NCBI GenBank assembly: GCA_023053685.1
Contig: JALIGW010000001.1
Span: 226,375,434 to 226,439,433 of the forward strand
DNA from: Diadophis punctatus similis
Taxonomy: Eukaryota > Chordata > Lepidosauria > Squamata > Dipsadidae
DNA: 64,000 nt
Direction of reading: 5' to 3'
Shown: positions 46,701 through 52,747 of the stretch, in pieces
Numbering within the stretch: position 1 is the stretch's first letter
How the letters are laid out: every line of letters starts with the position of its first letter
Made by a program: the position numbers and the translations under genes
The notes under the pieces: generated by a model
Told to the model about the DNA's origin: nothing
Database searches by the model: none
The model's input: only the letters and a program-made list of their open reading frames with translations

Positions 46701-48025
46701 CTGGAAGAAGAGATTGTTGGAAGATAAAATCAACCCTATGCTTCATTTTCCCCATTATGTTTTTCTGCAGCAACAAAAAGTTGCTGAAGATCTGATTGTA
46801 AGAAGTTCACGTGCATGTTATCTCACTTAGAGTATTACAACAATTCTACAAGATTGCCTATAGAGAGAGATGTGTAACTTTCAGCTGATGCAGAATACAG
46901 CAGCTAGGTTACTGAATGGGGCTGTGGACCCTACAAGTTAGTCCTCTGTTGAAGCAAATGCACCAATTGCCAATCATTTGTTAAGCAGTTCAAAGTTTTG
47001 ATTCTGATACATATAGCTCTAAACTAGAAGCATGATTTGAGATTCTTGCATCTACCAAGACCTAAAGCCTATACTTTGAAACATTTTCATTTATCATATT
47101 CATAAAGTTTATTAAATTACATTTTTGGGGACGCCATATGGAAAATCTCTCTTCACCATGTGCCTGCATGAACTGTTGTGTGAATCGCTTTGGTTACATT
47201 TTTGTTTTCCTTCACCCCTTCATTTTTAACTGAATCTATTAATTTTATATTGCTTTAATTTACATTTGAATGTTATTACTATTATTAGTAATAACTAATA
47301 TTACCAATAAAATTAATAATATTAATAAAATATCTAATATTTTATTAGAAAAGTTTACTGTAAATCACTTCAAGTAAGATCAGACCTGGGCATTTTATCC
47401 GGCCCATCGTCCCTGTCCAGCCCTCGTGAGATCAATCAGAAATTAGCAATCAAATGGAGCGTACACCACACATGCAATTGAACAGAATTTAAGTTCAGCC
47501 TATTGGTAAGGCCTTCACAACGATCCCAGTTTCTCATGTGGCCCCTTGGAAAAATTAACTGCCCACCCCTGCATAAGACAACGTAATTTTCAAATATTAG
47601 TAGTAACAATAAATAATCTTTGTTGATACAATTATTTTCATTTGATATGGTCTTAGCAAGTTATGAAAGGGAGGATTTTTTGAGAGTATCTATTTTAGCA
47701 TACAATTCACACTTCCCTAAAATTAGTAGCACGCAAATCTCTTTTCCCAACATCCTATTTTTTCAGTGTCCAGCTTTTATATTAAACATATTTCTTACTT
47801 GTATCTGATCTTTTCATCCATGTCTTGAGGTGGCTCTTCTATAATGAATGACACTAGATTTTCCAGACATTCCGATTTCAAAAGAAATTCTATAAGTTTG
47901 CGATTTTGAGCTTTACACTCTTGTAACACATCTTCTTCATCCATCAGTTCCTTCAGTGTTACATCTTCTTTTTCCAGAAGTGTGTCTATGTGGGATGATG
48001 AATGAAGATCAAATTTCCAAAACAT
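4087..48025 (-). CDS. PPP6R3: PPP6R3 (SAPS3), protein phosphatase 6 regulatory subunit 3, whole gene span
   Basis: This is a spliced gene of 22 coding exons, each listed separately. The joined frame is 2,622 nt, or 873 residues plus stop, with no internal stop and GT-AG at every junction. The start is the ATG at 48023-48025, six bases inside its exon, and the protein opens [10 protein letters not shown] as in the vertebrate SAPS family. Roughly the first 520 residues form the helical SAPS region. The rest is acidic, Ser-rich and probably disordered, ending ASVNGPV. From family knowledge, SAPS proteins bind the PP6 catalytic subunit and, with ankyrin-repeat partners, direct the phosphatase to substrates in cytoplasm and nucleus. 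The promoter and non-coding first exon are not visible. PPP6R1 and PPP6R2 are the alternatives, but recalled similarity to PPP6R3 along the whole length makes R3 the clear choice. Confidence 0.97.
4781..5182. mobile_element. hAT-type miniature, 402 bp
   Basis: Ends CAGTGATGGCGAACCTATGG and its complement CGCCATCACTG. Flanks ACATAGGA (4773-4780) and ACATAGGT (5183-5190) give a 7/8 8-bp target duplication. The core is GC-rich and gives several chance frames of 72-95 codons on both strands. Lies in the intron before the last PPP6R3 exon. Confidence 0.85.
6109..7716. mobile_element. CCGT-end transposon (TA target), with L2 inserted
   Basis: Inverted ends CCGTATTTTTCGGAGTATAA at 6109 and its complement at 7716, with TA on both sides (6107-6108, 7717-7718). 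Inner blocks TTTTTTCAGCCCTAAC recur about every 70 bp. No transposase. The L2 at 6357-7460 accounts for most of its length. Confidence 0.82.
6357..7460 (-). repeat. L2-type LINE 3' half inside a CCGT-end transposon
   Basis: Minus-strand frames at 7429-6624 read reverse transcriptase C-terminal segments such as [16 protein letters not shown]. The 3' end near 6440 has the GCCGCCC block and an (AATAA)n tail to 6357. It interrupts the transposon spanning 6109-7716, so it arrived later. Frames are broken. Confidence 0.85.
8056..8273. mobile_element. probable hAT-type miniature
   Basis: CAGCAGTTCCCAACCTTTCG and GGGACCAGTTTCGTAAG are typical of a widespread hAT-like family. TCCTATAA occurs at 8048-8055 and 8274-8281. 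The right terminal repeat is not clear, so the right limit rests on the duplication alone. Confidence 0.55.
8583..8705 (-). CDS. PPP6R3: PPP6R3 coding exon 21
   Basis: Encodes residues 816-856 plus two bases ([14 protein letters not shown] to SSLEQ). Acceptor TTATTTATTAG, donor GTACCT. It is the most divergent part of the protein, as expected of a disordered tail. Confidence 0.9.
9205..9566 (+). repeat. L2-type LINE 3' end
   Basis: Carries the W-N-x-PPPEV-like segment around 9240 and ends at GTTAGCCACCCAGAGTC, followed by an (AAGA)n tail at about 9537-9568. Diverged. Confidence 0.65.
9569..11407. other. part of the intron between coding exons 20 and 21: repeat remnants and a palindrome
   Basis: Holds an antisense LINE tail near 9620-9720, the inverted repeat at 10350-10482 and simple A-rich runs. 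I see no exon in it. The 147-codon frame at 10173-10616 runs through the palindrome and has no domain. Confidence 0.5.
10350..10482. repeat. 46-bp perfect inverted repeat with Penelope-like core
   Basis: The left arm (10350-10395) and right arm (10437-10482) are exact reverse complements, separated by 41 bp. The loop on the minus strand reads TGGATGAG-AAG-CGAAAC, close to a hammerhead-ribozyme core as found in Penelope-like elements. Arms and loop are seen directly. The family call is inference. Confidence 0.7.
11408..11558 (-). CDS. PPP6R3: PPP6R3 coding exon 20
   Basis: Encodes residues 766-815 plus two bases ([16 protein letters not shown] to ETAVFK). Acceptor CTTTTTTCAG, donor GTGAGG. 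The [19 protein letters not shown] block matches the recalled vertebrate PPP6R3 tail. Confidence 0.94.
12136..12242 (-). CDS. PPP6R3: PPP6R3 coding exon 19
   Basis: Encodes residues 730-765 ([16 protein letters not shown] to LVTQPE). Acceptor TTTTTAAAG, donor GTAAGA. Its frame fixes the donor choice in the exon before. Confidence 0.93.
13135..13282 (-). CDS. PPP6R3: PPP6R3 coding exon 18
   Basis: Encodes residues 681-729 plus two bases ([17 protein letters not shown] to SFSDFTV). Acceptor TTCCCCCAG. Two donors overlap: GTAAGG at 13138 and GTAGGA at 13134. Only the second keeps the frame into the next exon, where the first leads to a stop after seven codons. Confidence 0.92.
13914..14032 (-). 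CDS. PPP6R3: PPP6R3 coding exon 17
   Basis: Encodes residues 641-680 ([18 protein letters not shown] to VDLNE). The acceptor AAAATAAAAAG has a weak pyrimidine tract, so the exon may be skipped at times. Donor GTAAGT. The Ser/Asp/Glu cluster looks like acidic-kinase sites (inference). Confidence 0.93.
14732..14747 (+). repeat. poly(G) run, 16 nt
   Basis: A homopolymer of G followed by AGGGAGG, at the edge of an L2 fragment. May be length-variable or a sequencing artefact. Confidence 0.8.
14760..15005 (-). repeat. L2-type LINE fragment, antisense
   Basis: Resembles the reverse of the block coding [11 protein letters not shown] sequence in the copy at 24048, with CTTTAAAGTGACAACCAGCA near 14922. 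Old and frame-broken. Confidence 0.55.
15435..15565 (-). CDS. PPP6R3: PPP6R3 coding exon 16
   Basis: Encodes residues 598-640 plus two bases ([17 protein letters not shown] to ESQRRS). Acceptor ACATGTTCAG, donor GTAATC. It contains an acidic [14 protein letters not shown] stretch. Confidence 0.95.
16085..16199 (+). repeat. SINE type A, 3' part
   Basis: Begins inside the element at CCATCTTTCCAAGG and continues through the shared TGTTGGGGACAATATGCTGA block to the GCGGTATATAAGTCTAAGTG end. The tRNA-like head is missing. Intronic. Confidence 0.75.
16371..16425 (-). CDS. PPP6R3: PPP6R3 coding exon 15
   Basis: A 55-nt exon for residues 579-597 ([19 protein letters not shown]). Acceptor TTGTTCACAG, donor GTAAGT. 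About 30 bp of its 3' end recur imperfectly in the adjacent intron at 16331-16360 (see findings). Confidence 0.95.
16426..17720. other. part of the intron between coding exons 14 and 15, nothing recognised
   Basis: AT-rich unique-looking sequence with no repeat family or frame I can name, ending at the CCGT-end transposon at 17721. Confidence 0.5.
17721..18299. mobile_element. CCGT-end transposon, 579 bp
   Basis: Ends CCGTATTTTTCGGAGTACAA and GACCGAAAAATACCG-type inverse, flanked by TA (17719-17720 and 18300-18301). GC-rich core. The right end motif is duplicated in tandem at 18253-18299. Non-coding. Confidence 0.82.
18430..18827 (+). repeat. L2-type LINE 3' end
   Basis: The block CTCTGGAACCAACTTCCCCC and the 3' GTACGCCGCCCGGAGTCC match the longer copy at 23935-24672. 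Ends in (AAAT)n. Frames on both strands here are repeat-derived. Confidence 0.8.
18972..19543. mobile_element. CCGT-end transposon, 572 bp
   Basis: Ends CCGTATTTTTCGGAGTTTAT and the complementary TACTCTGAAAAATACGG, flanked by TA (18970-18971, 19544-19545). Inner blocks with AAAAACGCCCCAATTTTTGC repeat twice (19247, 19366). Confidence 0.82.
19711..19808 (-). CDS. PPP6R3: PPP6R3 coding exon 14
   Basis: Encodes residues 547-578 plus two bases ([17 protein letters not shown] to DQDDIG). Acceptor TTGCCAG, donor [23 protein letters not shown] is a conserved SAPS block. Confidence 0.96.
19809..21009. other. part of the intron between coding exons 13 and 14, nothing clear
   Basis: AT-rich sequence with a short ATGCATGC-type stretch near 19925 and a T run near 20420. 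No exon or repeat recognised. Confidence 0.5.
21010..21186 (+). repeat. CR1-like LINE 3' end
   Basis: Shows the block GAGGCTGGACAGGTCAACAG and AGGTCACTTCCAACTCT near 21160, as in CR1 3' ends. No coding capacity. Confidence 0.65.
21309..21395 (-). CDS. PPP6R3: PPP6R3 coding exon 13
   Basis: Encodes residues 518-546 in phase 0 at both ends ([16 protein letters not shown] to SSLQE). Acceptor TCTACTAG, donor GTGAGT. It starts the acidic C-terminal part. Confidence 0.94.
21461..21637. mobile_element. TA-target miniature (CAGGTAGTCC family), diverged
   Basis: Left GTTGTCCTAGATTTACAA and right TAAATTGAGGACTACC match the family ends. Limits approximate. Confidence 0.55.
21948..22120 (-). repeat. 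CR1 LINE 3' end, antisense
   Basis: Begins AGAATAACAGAGCTGGAAGG and continues TCTAGTCCAACCCC, the reverse of the CR1 3' UTR. Bases 22040-22112 are the reverse complement of the coding block at 1945-2020, confirming the family. Confidence 0.8.
22555..22741 (+). repeat. LINE 3' end with AATAAA-rich tail
   Basis: Ends TTGTACATGTTTGACAAACA followed by repeated AAATA units, as in a non-LTR retrotransposon tail. The clade is not certain. Confidence 0.5.
23197..23282 (-). CDS. PPP6R3: PPP6R3 coding exon 12
   Basis: Encodes residues 489-517 ([14 protein letters not shown] to KRNTVDL). Acceptor GACTTTCTAG, donor GTAGGT. It marks the end of the conserved helical region. Confidence 0.94.
23935..24672 (+). 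repeat. L2-type LINE 3' end with 165-codon RT C-terminal remnant
   Basis: The frame 24048-24545 reads [16 protein letters not shown], then [21 protein letters not shown] and [10 protein letters not shown], the C-terminal part of L2-clade ORF2. The 3' UTR ends GTACGCCGCCCTGAGTCC with an (AAAT)n tail. It is 5' truncated and the best preserved L2 copy here. Confidence 0.85.
24722..25024 (+). repeat. Sauria-type SINE followed by (CATA)n and (CAAA)n
   Basis: tRNA-like head (TGGTGTAGTAATTAAAGTGT), then GCCAGCTGAGTGACCTTGAG and the GCCAAGAAAACTGCAGGGAC block known from Sauria SINEs. The 3' end runs into a (CATA)n array at about 24942-24987 and (CAAA)n to 25024, a common fate of SINE tails. Confidence 0.75.
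25470..25585 (-). CDS. PPP6R3: PPP6R3 coding exon 11
   Basis: Encodes residues 450-488 ([18 protein letters not shown] to QQLIK). Acceptor ACTCTTGCAG, donor GTAATC. The [11 protein letters not shown] block is near invariant in SAPS proteins. Confidence 0.96.
26305..26369 (-). CDS. PPP6R3: PPP6R3 coding exon 10
   Basis: A 65-nt exon for residues 429-449 plus two bases ([18 protein letters not shown]). Acceptor TTCTTTATAG, donor GTGAGT. The ERILEAW motif is typical of SAPS proteins. Confidence 0.95.
26503..26544 (+). repeat. CA/CG-rich simple repeat
   Basis: ACACACACATGCACGCACGC followed by ACGCACATACACACTCTCTC. Intronic, about 130 bp upstream of coding exon 10. Confidence 0.8.
27031..27186 (-). 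CDS. PPP6R3: PPP6R3 coding exon 9
   Basis: Encodes residues 377-428 in phase 0 at both ends ([17 protein letters not shown] to NLLLKH). Acceptor TCTCCCACAG, donor GTAAGA. A short coding repeat of the hexamer GATCCA gives three successive Asp-Pro pairs at about residues 414-419, in the variable loop between two conserved blocks. Confidence 0.96.
27334..27456. mobile_element. hAT-type miniature, 123 bp
   Basis: Ends CAGGGTGTCAAACTCG and GAGTTTGACATCCCTG. Flanked by perfect 8-bp duplications CTTTATAA at 27326-27333 and 27457-27464. Intronic, about 150 bp upstream of coding exon 9. Confidence 0.85.
28423..28554. mobile_element. TA-target miniature (CAGGTAGTCC family), 132 bp
   Basis: Starts CAGGTAGTCCTGGACTTCAG after TA (28421-28422) and ends GGGCCACCAG before TA (28555-28556). 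Internally deleted. Confidence 0.7.
28754..28906 (-). CDS. PPP6R3: PPP6R3 coding exon 8
   Basis: Encodes residues 326-376 in phase 0 at both ends ([20 protein letters not shown] to LNSIGVIL). Acceptor TTTGTATAG, donor [20 protein letters not shown] is one of the most conserved SAPS motifs. Confidence 0.97.
29077..29390. mobile_element. hAT-type miniature, diverged copy
   Basis: Starts CAGTAATGGCAAAGC, a mutated form of the end at 4781. The core contains a tandem CCCCTGCGC-ATGCGCAC motif of about 30 bp, four times (29130-29250). Right end not found. Confidence 0.55.
29775..30002 (+). repeat. LINE 3' end (CR1/L2 superfamily)
   Basis: CAACTTCCAGTGGAGGTAGT and GGGCAGACTCGATGGACCAC are diagnostic of a common squamate LINE tail. 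An A-rich (AAATA)n stretch lies between them. The clade is inferred. Confidence 0.55.
30840..30935. repeat. CAGGTAGTCC-family fragment
   Basis: CAACTTACAATCATAACTGG and GGTCATAAATCGAGGCACTA match internal and end motifs of the family. Partial copy. Confidence 0.4.
31395..31622 (-). repeat. SINE type A, near full length
   Basis: Reverse complement carries the tRNA-like head (near 31620) and the GCGGTTTACAGAATCAGCAT block in the order expected of the family. Intron between coding exons 7 and 8. Confidence 0.75.
31706..31773 (+). repeat. (GT)n microsatellite, 34 units
   Basis: Uninterrupted GT dinucleotides, which create a meaningless Cys-Val frame. Intronic. Confidence 0.97.
31775..31997 (-). 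repeat. Sauria-type SINE, antisense
   Basis: Reverse complement reads a tRNA-like head at about 31995 and the GTCAGTCACCCTCTCTCAGC block, then meets the (GT)n array at 31706-31773. It is diverged. Confidence 0.6.
33068..33490 (-). repeat. L2-type LINE 3' end, antisense
   Basis: The minus strand reads [10 protein letters not shown], then a short LWN-IPPEIR motif at 33300. The 3' UTR reaches 33068. Intron between coding exons 7 and 8. Confidence 0.75.
33966..34095 (-). CDS. PPP6R3: PPP6R3 coding exon 7
   Basis: Encodes residues 282-325 ([16 protein letters not shown] to LLLEPPK). Acceptor ATGTTACAG, donor GTAAGA. The [11 protein letters not shown] block is a hallmark of SAPS proteins. The next intron (28907-33965) is 5 kb and rich in repeats. 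Confidence 0.95.
34843..34956 (-). CDS. PPP6R3: PPP6R3 coding exon 6
   Basis: Encodes residues 244-281 plus two bases (KQEIIEQLL to LETRRP). Acceptor TTATTATAG, donor GTAAGT. Helical SAPS region. Confidence 0.95.
35139..35550. mobile_element. TA-target miniature (CAGGTAGTCC family)
   Basis: The right end GGACTACCTG is followed by TA (35551-35552), and the left end TAAATAGTCC is preceded by TA (35137-35138). Inner sequence alternates GTTAAGTGAATC-like motifs and is non-coding. Other copies lie at 21461, 28423, about 53000 and about 61905. Confidence 0.72.
35845..36350 (-). repeat. L2-type LINE 3' end, antisense
   Basis: A frame-broken minus-strand copy with [12 protein letters not shown] near 36260 and an A-rich 3' tail near 35860-35960. 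Confidence 0.65.
36610..36722 (-). CDS. PPP6R3: PPP6R3 coding exon 5
   Basis: Encodes residues 207-243 plus two bases (RQSNASQSL to LLATLE). Acceptor TTCTTCAG, donor GTAGGT. The intron above exon 6 contains an old L2 copy and a TA-flanked miniature transposon. Confidence 0.95.
36998..37063 (-). CDS. PPP6R3: PPP6R3 coding exon 4
   Basis: A 66-nt exon in phase 0 encoding residues 185-206 ([11 protein letters not shown] to PSQDED). Acceptor CTCCACAG, donor GTAAGA. It was found by conserved sequence because it is too short to stand out as an open frame. Confidence 0.95.
37881..38252 (-). pseudogene. DIRS tyrosine recombinase, C-terminal remnant
   Basis: The frame reads [20 protein letters not shown] then VRHYKADVF, the His-x-x-Arg and Tyr region typical of DIRS recombinases. 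The upstream half of the domain is missing. A matching C-terminal segment occurs in the element at 63568-64000. Confidence 0.78.
38377..39017 (-). pseudogene. DIRS reverse transcriptase remnant with frameshift at the active site
   Basis: The frame 38855-38586 contains [16 protein letters not shown] and [15 protein letters not shown], core RT motifs of DIRS and related elements. The next frame (38607-38377) continues with DDILIQ and NLDKSHL. The two frames meet at the catalytic Asp-Asp, where one base is missing (about 38597-38603), so the enzyme cannot be made. RNase H is absent or deleted before the recombinase part. Confidence 0.82.
39026..39348. mobile_element. hAT-type miniature inside the DIRS element
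   Basis: Ends CAGGAGTGGG and CCCACCTCTG are inverted. The flanks are GCCGGCAG (39018-39025) and GCCGGCGG (39349-39356), a 7/8 match of an 8-bp target duplication. No transposase. It separates the gag-like and RT parts. Confidence 0.78.
39349..40876 (-). pseudogene. DIRS gag-like reading frames (broken)
   Basis: It begins at the ATG 40874-40876 with a Lys/Arg/Ser-rich segment. Acidic and Ser-rich segments follow in other frames (40594-40337 and 40416-39943). The best block is 39913-39349, with [20 protein letters not shown] and [16 protein letters not shown], recalled from squamate DIRS gag-like proteins. At least two frame changes break it. The 3' end is displaced by the hAT insertion at 39348. 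Confidence 0.75.
42940..43077 (-). CDS. PPP6R3: PPP6R3 coding exon 3
   Basis: Encodes residues 139-184 in phase 0 at both ends ([10 protein letters not shown] to PRQEVLN). Acceptor TTTTTCCAG, donor GTAAGT. Part of the helical SAPS repeat region. The next intron is 5.9 kb, the longest between coding exons, because it contains nested transposons. Confidence 0.96.
43663..43849 (-). CDS. PPP6R3: PPP6R3 coding exon 2
   Basis: Encodes residues 76-138, beginning YPNISCELL after the split Lys codon. Acceptor TTCTTTTAG, donor GTATTT. The intron above it (43850-47798) holds an antisense short L1-like insertion at 44197-45938. Confidence 0.96.
44197..45938 (+). mobile_element. short L1-like retrotransposon, ORF1 only, with 15-bp target duplication
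   Basis: Flanked by the identical 15-mer CAATATACAGTTCTC at 44182-44196 and 45939-45953. The 5' part is a GC-rich leader like the L1 start at 57706. One frame (45057-45455, 132 codons) is Glu/Lys-rich and coiled-coil-like, as in L1 ORF1 N termini. There is no ORF2. The 3' end is an A-rich tail. It sits antisense in PPP6R3 between coding exons 1 and 2. Confidence 0.8.
46790..47300 (+). repeat. old L2-type LINE fragment
   Basis: TTCAGCTGATGCAGAATACA and the following block resemble the QLVQNAA region of the copy at 24060. Strongly diverged, so the limits are approximate. Confidence 0.45.
47381..47571. mobile_element. probable hAT-type miniature
   Basis: Ends CAGACCTGGGCATTT and AACTGCCCACCCCTG are inverted. 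Flanking 8-mers match only 5/8, so the insertion is old. Confidence 0.55.
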
Positions 48026-48031
48026 GCTGGT
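47799..48031 (-). CDS. PPP6R3: PPP6R3 coding exon 1 (start codon)
   Basis: Encodes residues 1-75 and two bases of codon 76. A pyrimidine tract and AG lie just above 48031, so the exon carries 6 nt of 5' UTR before the ATG at 48025. The donor GTAAGA follows at 47798. The segment is rich in Glu and Asp and includes [20 protein letters not shown], typical of the SAPS family N terminus. The presence of an acceptor proves an upstream non-coding exon. Confidence 0.97.
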
Positions 48032-50765
48032 CTAGAGAAAGGAGAAAAAAAAATCATACATAGCTTTAATTAATGGAGAATTTAAAAAAAAGCCTGCTTA
48101 AGAAAGCCATTCCACTACCCCTCCCCCCTTCTCAATTTGTATGCAAAAGGAACGGTAAAAGCAAGAAACTACTGCAGTAAAAAAAAAATGCAAGGAAGAA
48201 AAATGCTACCAGTATCAAAGTGCCTTAAATGATAAGCCAATGTCTTTAATATATCAATATAGTGATTAGTCATCACAAAATTTTAATATAGAAATAGTTT
48301 ATGTGTTAATGCAACAGCAGCAAGAAAAGTATTTATTGACTCAGAAATTTGATTTTAGAGTATTTTAGCATATTCTTGCCCTTTTTACTCGAAGCCTGAT
48401 TCCAACAATGGTCAACTCAGGAAATTGCTATAAACAAATTAATCTAATCTATTGCTGATCCACATTTCCATCCTTAAGTGTCTATGAATTTTCTCATATT
48501 TTTCTATGCAGACCCTATTTGCAAAAGATAATGAAGTCCTTCACTATTTGAATAAAATTTGGATGTCTTCTGGAGTTTGCAAAACTCATCAGCATCAATA
48601 ATCAGAACAAACAATTAATGCTGCATCTGTCAGGCCTCATACTGAGTCCATATTCTATTGTTACCAGAATTAATTTATTTGATGAAGAAAATGTTTAAAA
48701 TGTATTGGCATATATAGAATATTAGGAAAGTATTTATTATTTCCTGAATAAGTAAATCAATACTGCCTCATTATTGTTAAAAATTAAGAAGTGTCAAGGT
48801 GAGTTAAAATCCTTTCATAATTTCTTAAAAATCAGGGTCCAATTATTTGTTTTAAGAAAAAAAAACTTTTTTTACTCTTAATATTTTAAATAGTATTATT
48901 AAACACCCTTCCCCAATCTGGATCTTTTAGATGTTCAACTGGCTACAATTTCCATTATCCAAACCTTGGCTACGTTGACTGAGGCTGATGGGAGTTAGAC
49001 CAAAATATCGATTGTCAGGCTCAGAGGGTTGTATTAAAGATAAATTAGTATAAGGGTACTAATTAGAAAAATTTTATTTCACAGAAAAAATAGGAATTAG
49101 CTAGATGATTCTCTGTATATTAATGTAAAATTTCAAAATGCTCAGCAATTCTATATCCATCAATTATTTAGTAAGTTAGTAATTTCCTAAAGCAGGGTAA
49201 TGGCAATCACCAACTAAGTACATTATGAAGATATTATGTGCTCATCTTACCAAACTGCAATGAATTAACATCATACAATGATAAACTTTCATTTTAAGAC
49301 TACAACAGAGAACAAAAGTTTCATGTATAGCCAATCCTGCATTGTTTTGAATTAAATATTAGCTATCTTCAATTAAGCGCATGCATGATAATTTAATCAT
49401 AGGGAGAAAACACTTCAATTTTGTGACAGAAGTTACCTTATCAAAGCCAATCACATATTGTGGGCCCATATTTCAACCCACCAACCTTTTTAAAATAGAT
49501 TGCAATTCTCTAAATATACACACCTGGAACTGAATTTAGTGAAACCAATAAAGCTTACTTTCAAATGCAGACCCTTAGCTTTACAGTAGCAAACAATATT
49601 TAGCATACATACAAGGAGGGGACCAAAAGAATGATACAGGATTTGACACAGGATTTTTAAAAGTATGTACAGAGCTATAAATAGTTAAGCCAATTTCTGG
49701 CTTGGCTGCCTCTTACAGTATGACCCCTACCCAATAAAGTTAACTACCACCTGCTTTTGGTATCTACCTAATCATCGTAAGATTAAAAAGGCAGAGGTAT
49801 AACCAATGAATTAATATATTAGTACTTTTGCAGAATTTAAGTTCTATACATCAAATATATTTTACACAAATGAAAATCAAACATTAGCTTATTTATCAGG
49901 CCACTGCTACCACTCATTCCTAACATATAAAGCAATTCTGCCCTATATCCTATTAAAAATCTGATTTTTAGTTTTCAACTCTTCTCAAAGAATTCCAAAT
50001 CTTTGTGAATGAAAAATCCCTGGCATTCAACTTCTAGCCCAATGGACATTTAGAAAGAAGACCTTTCAAGAAGATGGAATTTAGTATCAAGAAAACTTGT
50101 GTACCTCATGGTACATGAAATTCTACAATATATAAGACCCACTGATTTGTAATAGTAGTCAAGGAAGACCAATATTAAATATCAACAAAAAAGAAAGCAT
50201 ACTACTGCAAACATGTTACTGCGTTATTTCACAAGCTTTTCTCCCAGGCAAGGTGTTTGAGCTGGTTTCTCAATATGGCAGATGCTGACCAGATTATTCC
50301 ATCACTTTCAACAGGAGACCAGGACCCTTGGAATAAGGAAAAATACCCGACATGGATCAAAGGGTAAATTGCAGGATCCCCCAAAAGATATATTTTATTG
50401 AACTTAAATCTTTAAGATGTAATTATGCTTACCAGCACATATGCTATTCAAGTTCCACTTACTATTCTAATATAATGCTCTTTGGTTCTCAAGTGAGATG
50501 CAAAACAGCCACCTAATTTCATATAGTTCTGGCAAAGTCTTATCAGTCTCATGTTGTTTCCAAGGAGAGTATATGTAGCATTGCAACAGAATGCAACCAG
50601 AATTGAACCTAATGATGGAGGGCTCTTAGGAGAGCTAGTCTACTGACTTTCAAAATAACTTTTTTTTAATAAAAAGCATTTTTATTTTTTAAAAAAATTC
50701 AAAATCTTATGACAGCCAAATCTGTGGCATCTCATTATTATGTTTAAATTGCTTAAAGCAAAGTA
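48032..50765. other. 5' UTR intron of PPP6R3, mostly unrecognised
   Basis: Starts with the acceptor tract for coding exon 1. Apart from the repeat at 48900-49012, I see AT-rich sequence without frames or families. Confidence 0.5.
48900..49012. repeat. interspersed repeat fragment
   Basis: CCTTCCCCAATCTGG, ACTGGCTACAATTTCCATTA and GGCTGATGGGAGTTAGACCA belong to a common tetrapod repeat with inverted ACTACAACTCCCATCA motifs. Class not settled. Confidence 0.45.
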
Positions 50766-51091
50766 CCGTATTTTTCGGAGTATAAGACGCACCTTTCCCC
50801 CCCAAAAGAGGGTGAAAATCTGGGTGTGTCTTATACACCGAATGTAGCCCCGCCCAGCCTCTCAAAAGGAGCTTTGCAAGGCTGAAAACAACCTCTCAAA
50901 CGGAGCTTTGCAAGGCAGAAAAAGCAGCCTTTCAAACAGAGCTTTGCAAGGCTAATATACCTGTTACAGGCTGTTGGCTAAGGACGCTAGCCAGATGGAT
51001 GCTGATAGGCAGAATTTTTTTTCTTATTTTCCTCCCCAAAAACTAAGGTGTGTCTTATACTCCGGTGCGTCTTATAGTCTGAAAAATACGG
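50766..51091. mobile_element. CCGT-end transposon, 326 bp
   Basis: Left end CCGTATTTTTCGGAGTATAA with TA before it. The right end reads GAAAAATACGG followed by CA, one base off TA. Inside, GGAGCTTTGCAAGGC-type units of about 34 bp repeat three times (50869-50955). Confidence 0.8.
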
Positions 51092-51234
51092 CATATGTTG
51101 CTGCTGAAAAGGTTGTTGATCTTTGAACAAGTATAATGAAGAGAATATAGATTTTTACTCTGCCTTTATCATTTTATAAGTAATTCAAAGCGGCAAATAT
51201 ATACAATAACCTTCCTCCTATTTTTTCCAACAAC

Positions 51235-51380
51235 CATCAACCAGCGAGATGGGTTAGGCTGAGAGGAAATGACCAATCTAAGGTCACTCAGCCAGCTTTC
51301 ATGCCTAAGACAGGACTAGAACTCAGAGCTTCCTGGTTTCTATGCCACCACCTTAACCACTATACCAGATTGTCTCTCAA
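51235..51380 (-). repeat. Sauria-type SINE, antisense fragment
   Basis: Carries the same CTTAACCACTATACCA head (as reverse complement) and the TGCCTAAGACAGGACTAGAA block as the copy near 31900. Confidence 0.6.
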
Positions 51381-52747
51381 AGAGAAGGAAGAAACTGAAC
51401 ATAGGATTCAAGGATGTACTAAAATAGTTTATTGATTTTCATCATTTTCAGGCAAAAAATACATTTATGTTCACAATGACTGAGGGGGCATAAGAGCAGC
51501 TTTTATTGTCGCAGCGTGCAGGACACAAAATGCCCAAATATACCAAGAACTGAATGCATAATCAACATTTCTACTTTAAAAATTTCTATGTGGAAAATAT
51601 AAGGAGGCATCTAGATGATTTGACCGTAAAATTTTATTTTCCAGGCTTATTTGCATTCAACAGCTGTAATCTCATCAAATATGATAAAGAGATACTAGAT
51701 CATTTTATGAAGATTGTTTCAGTATTTAAGAATTTCCATTAAAAAAAGGCTAGCTTATCAGTTTTCAGCCTTTTCCTAATCAATACATTATAGATAGTGA
51801 AGCAATCTCCTACTCTAAAGGGGCTTTCTATTGTTCTATTACTTACCAGGAATATTCATAATCTTTAATCCAGATGTACAAAACAAATTCTAAGTAACCA
51901 TACTCCACCTCCATAGACTAAAAAACTTCAAAATTCTTCGTGTTCTCTTTTCACACTTCTAGCATACATGGAAACTCCTCACTACTGAATATTTCAGTAA
52001 TTCTTCTTGCTAACTTCCTATCAATGCACCAAGACCTAAGGTTGCACGTAACACAGTAGCCGCAAGATTATTTTTTTGCCTTTACAATTAGAGGCCTTCA
52101 ATATGCATGCCATGTTTCATGCTGTTTTTACAGCACAGGTGAGTCAGGGATCTGCATTATTGCATCACAGAAAGGACAGCTTTATTCTTAGGTGACCACC
52201 AAGAATACTGATATTCATTTAATTTTGTATTAACACTTGTACATTTTGTAGTGTCCTTTTACACTGTGCTAGTACACTCTTCTTCTTTTACTTTAGAAGA
52301 CAGCTGTAAAAGATACTATAGAAATATGTATTTGATATACAATATTTAACTCCTTGGCCTTATTTGGTTTCTGTTAAATTGGGGGAGGGGGGAATCTAAC
52401 CTCAATATCACATATCATTCCAAACTGTTGATGCCAGACTTATTAGACAGGTGCAATTACACAAATAAGAAACTTGCAAGCATCTTTTGCAAGTATATGA
52501 AACTTCTGGATCAGCAAGCCAACAGCTGGAAACTGACAAATCACCTATCCAATATATTCAATACACCTAGAAATTACTAATATTTCTATGATTCATGCTC
52601 TTTTATGATATCTCAGTCCATTGTTAGTGCAACTTATCTATTTCCAGAGAGAAAAGAAAAGATAGTGAATAAACTCATAAAATGGAAGGGATATTTCGTG
52701 TATGCCTCCTTCCTCATTCTCATATTGGTATTTTGCAAACACATAGA

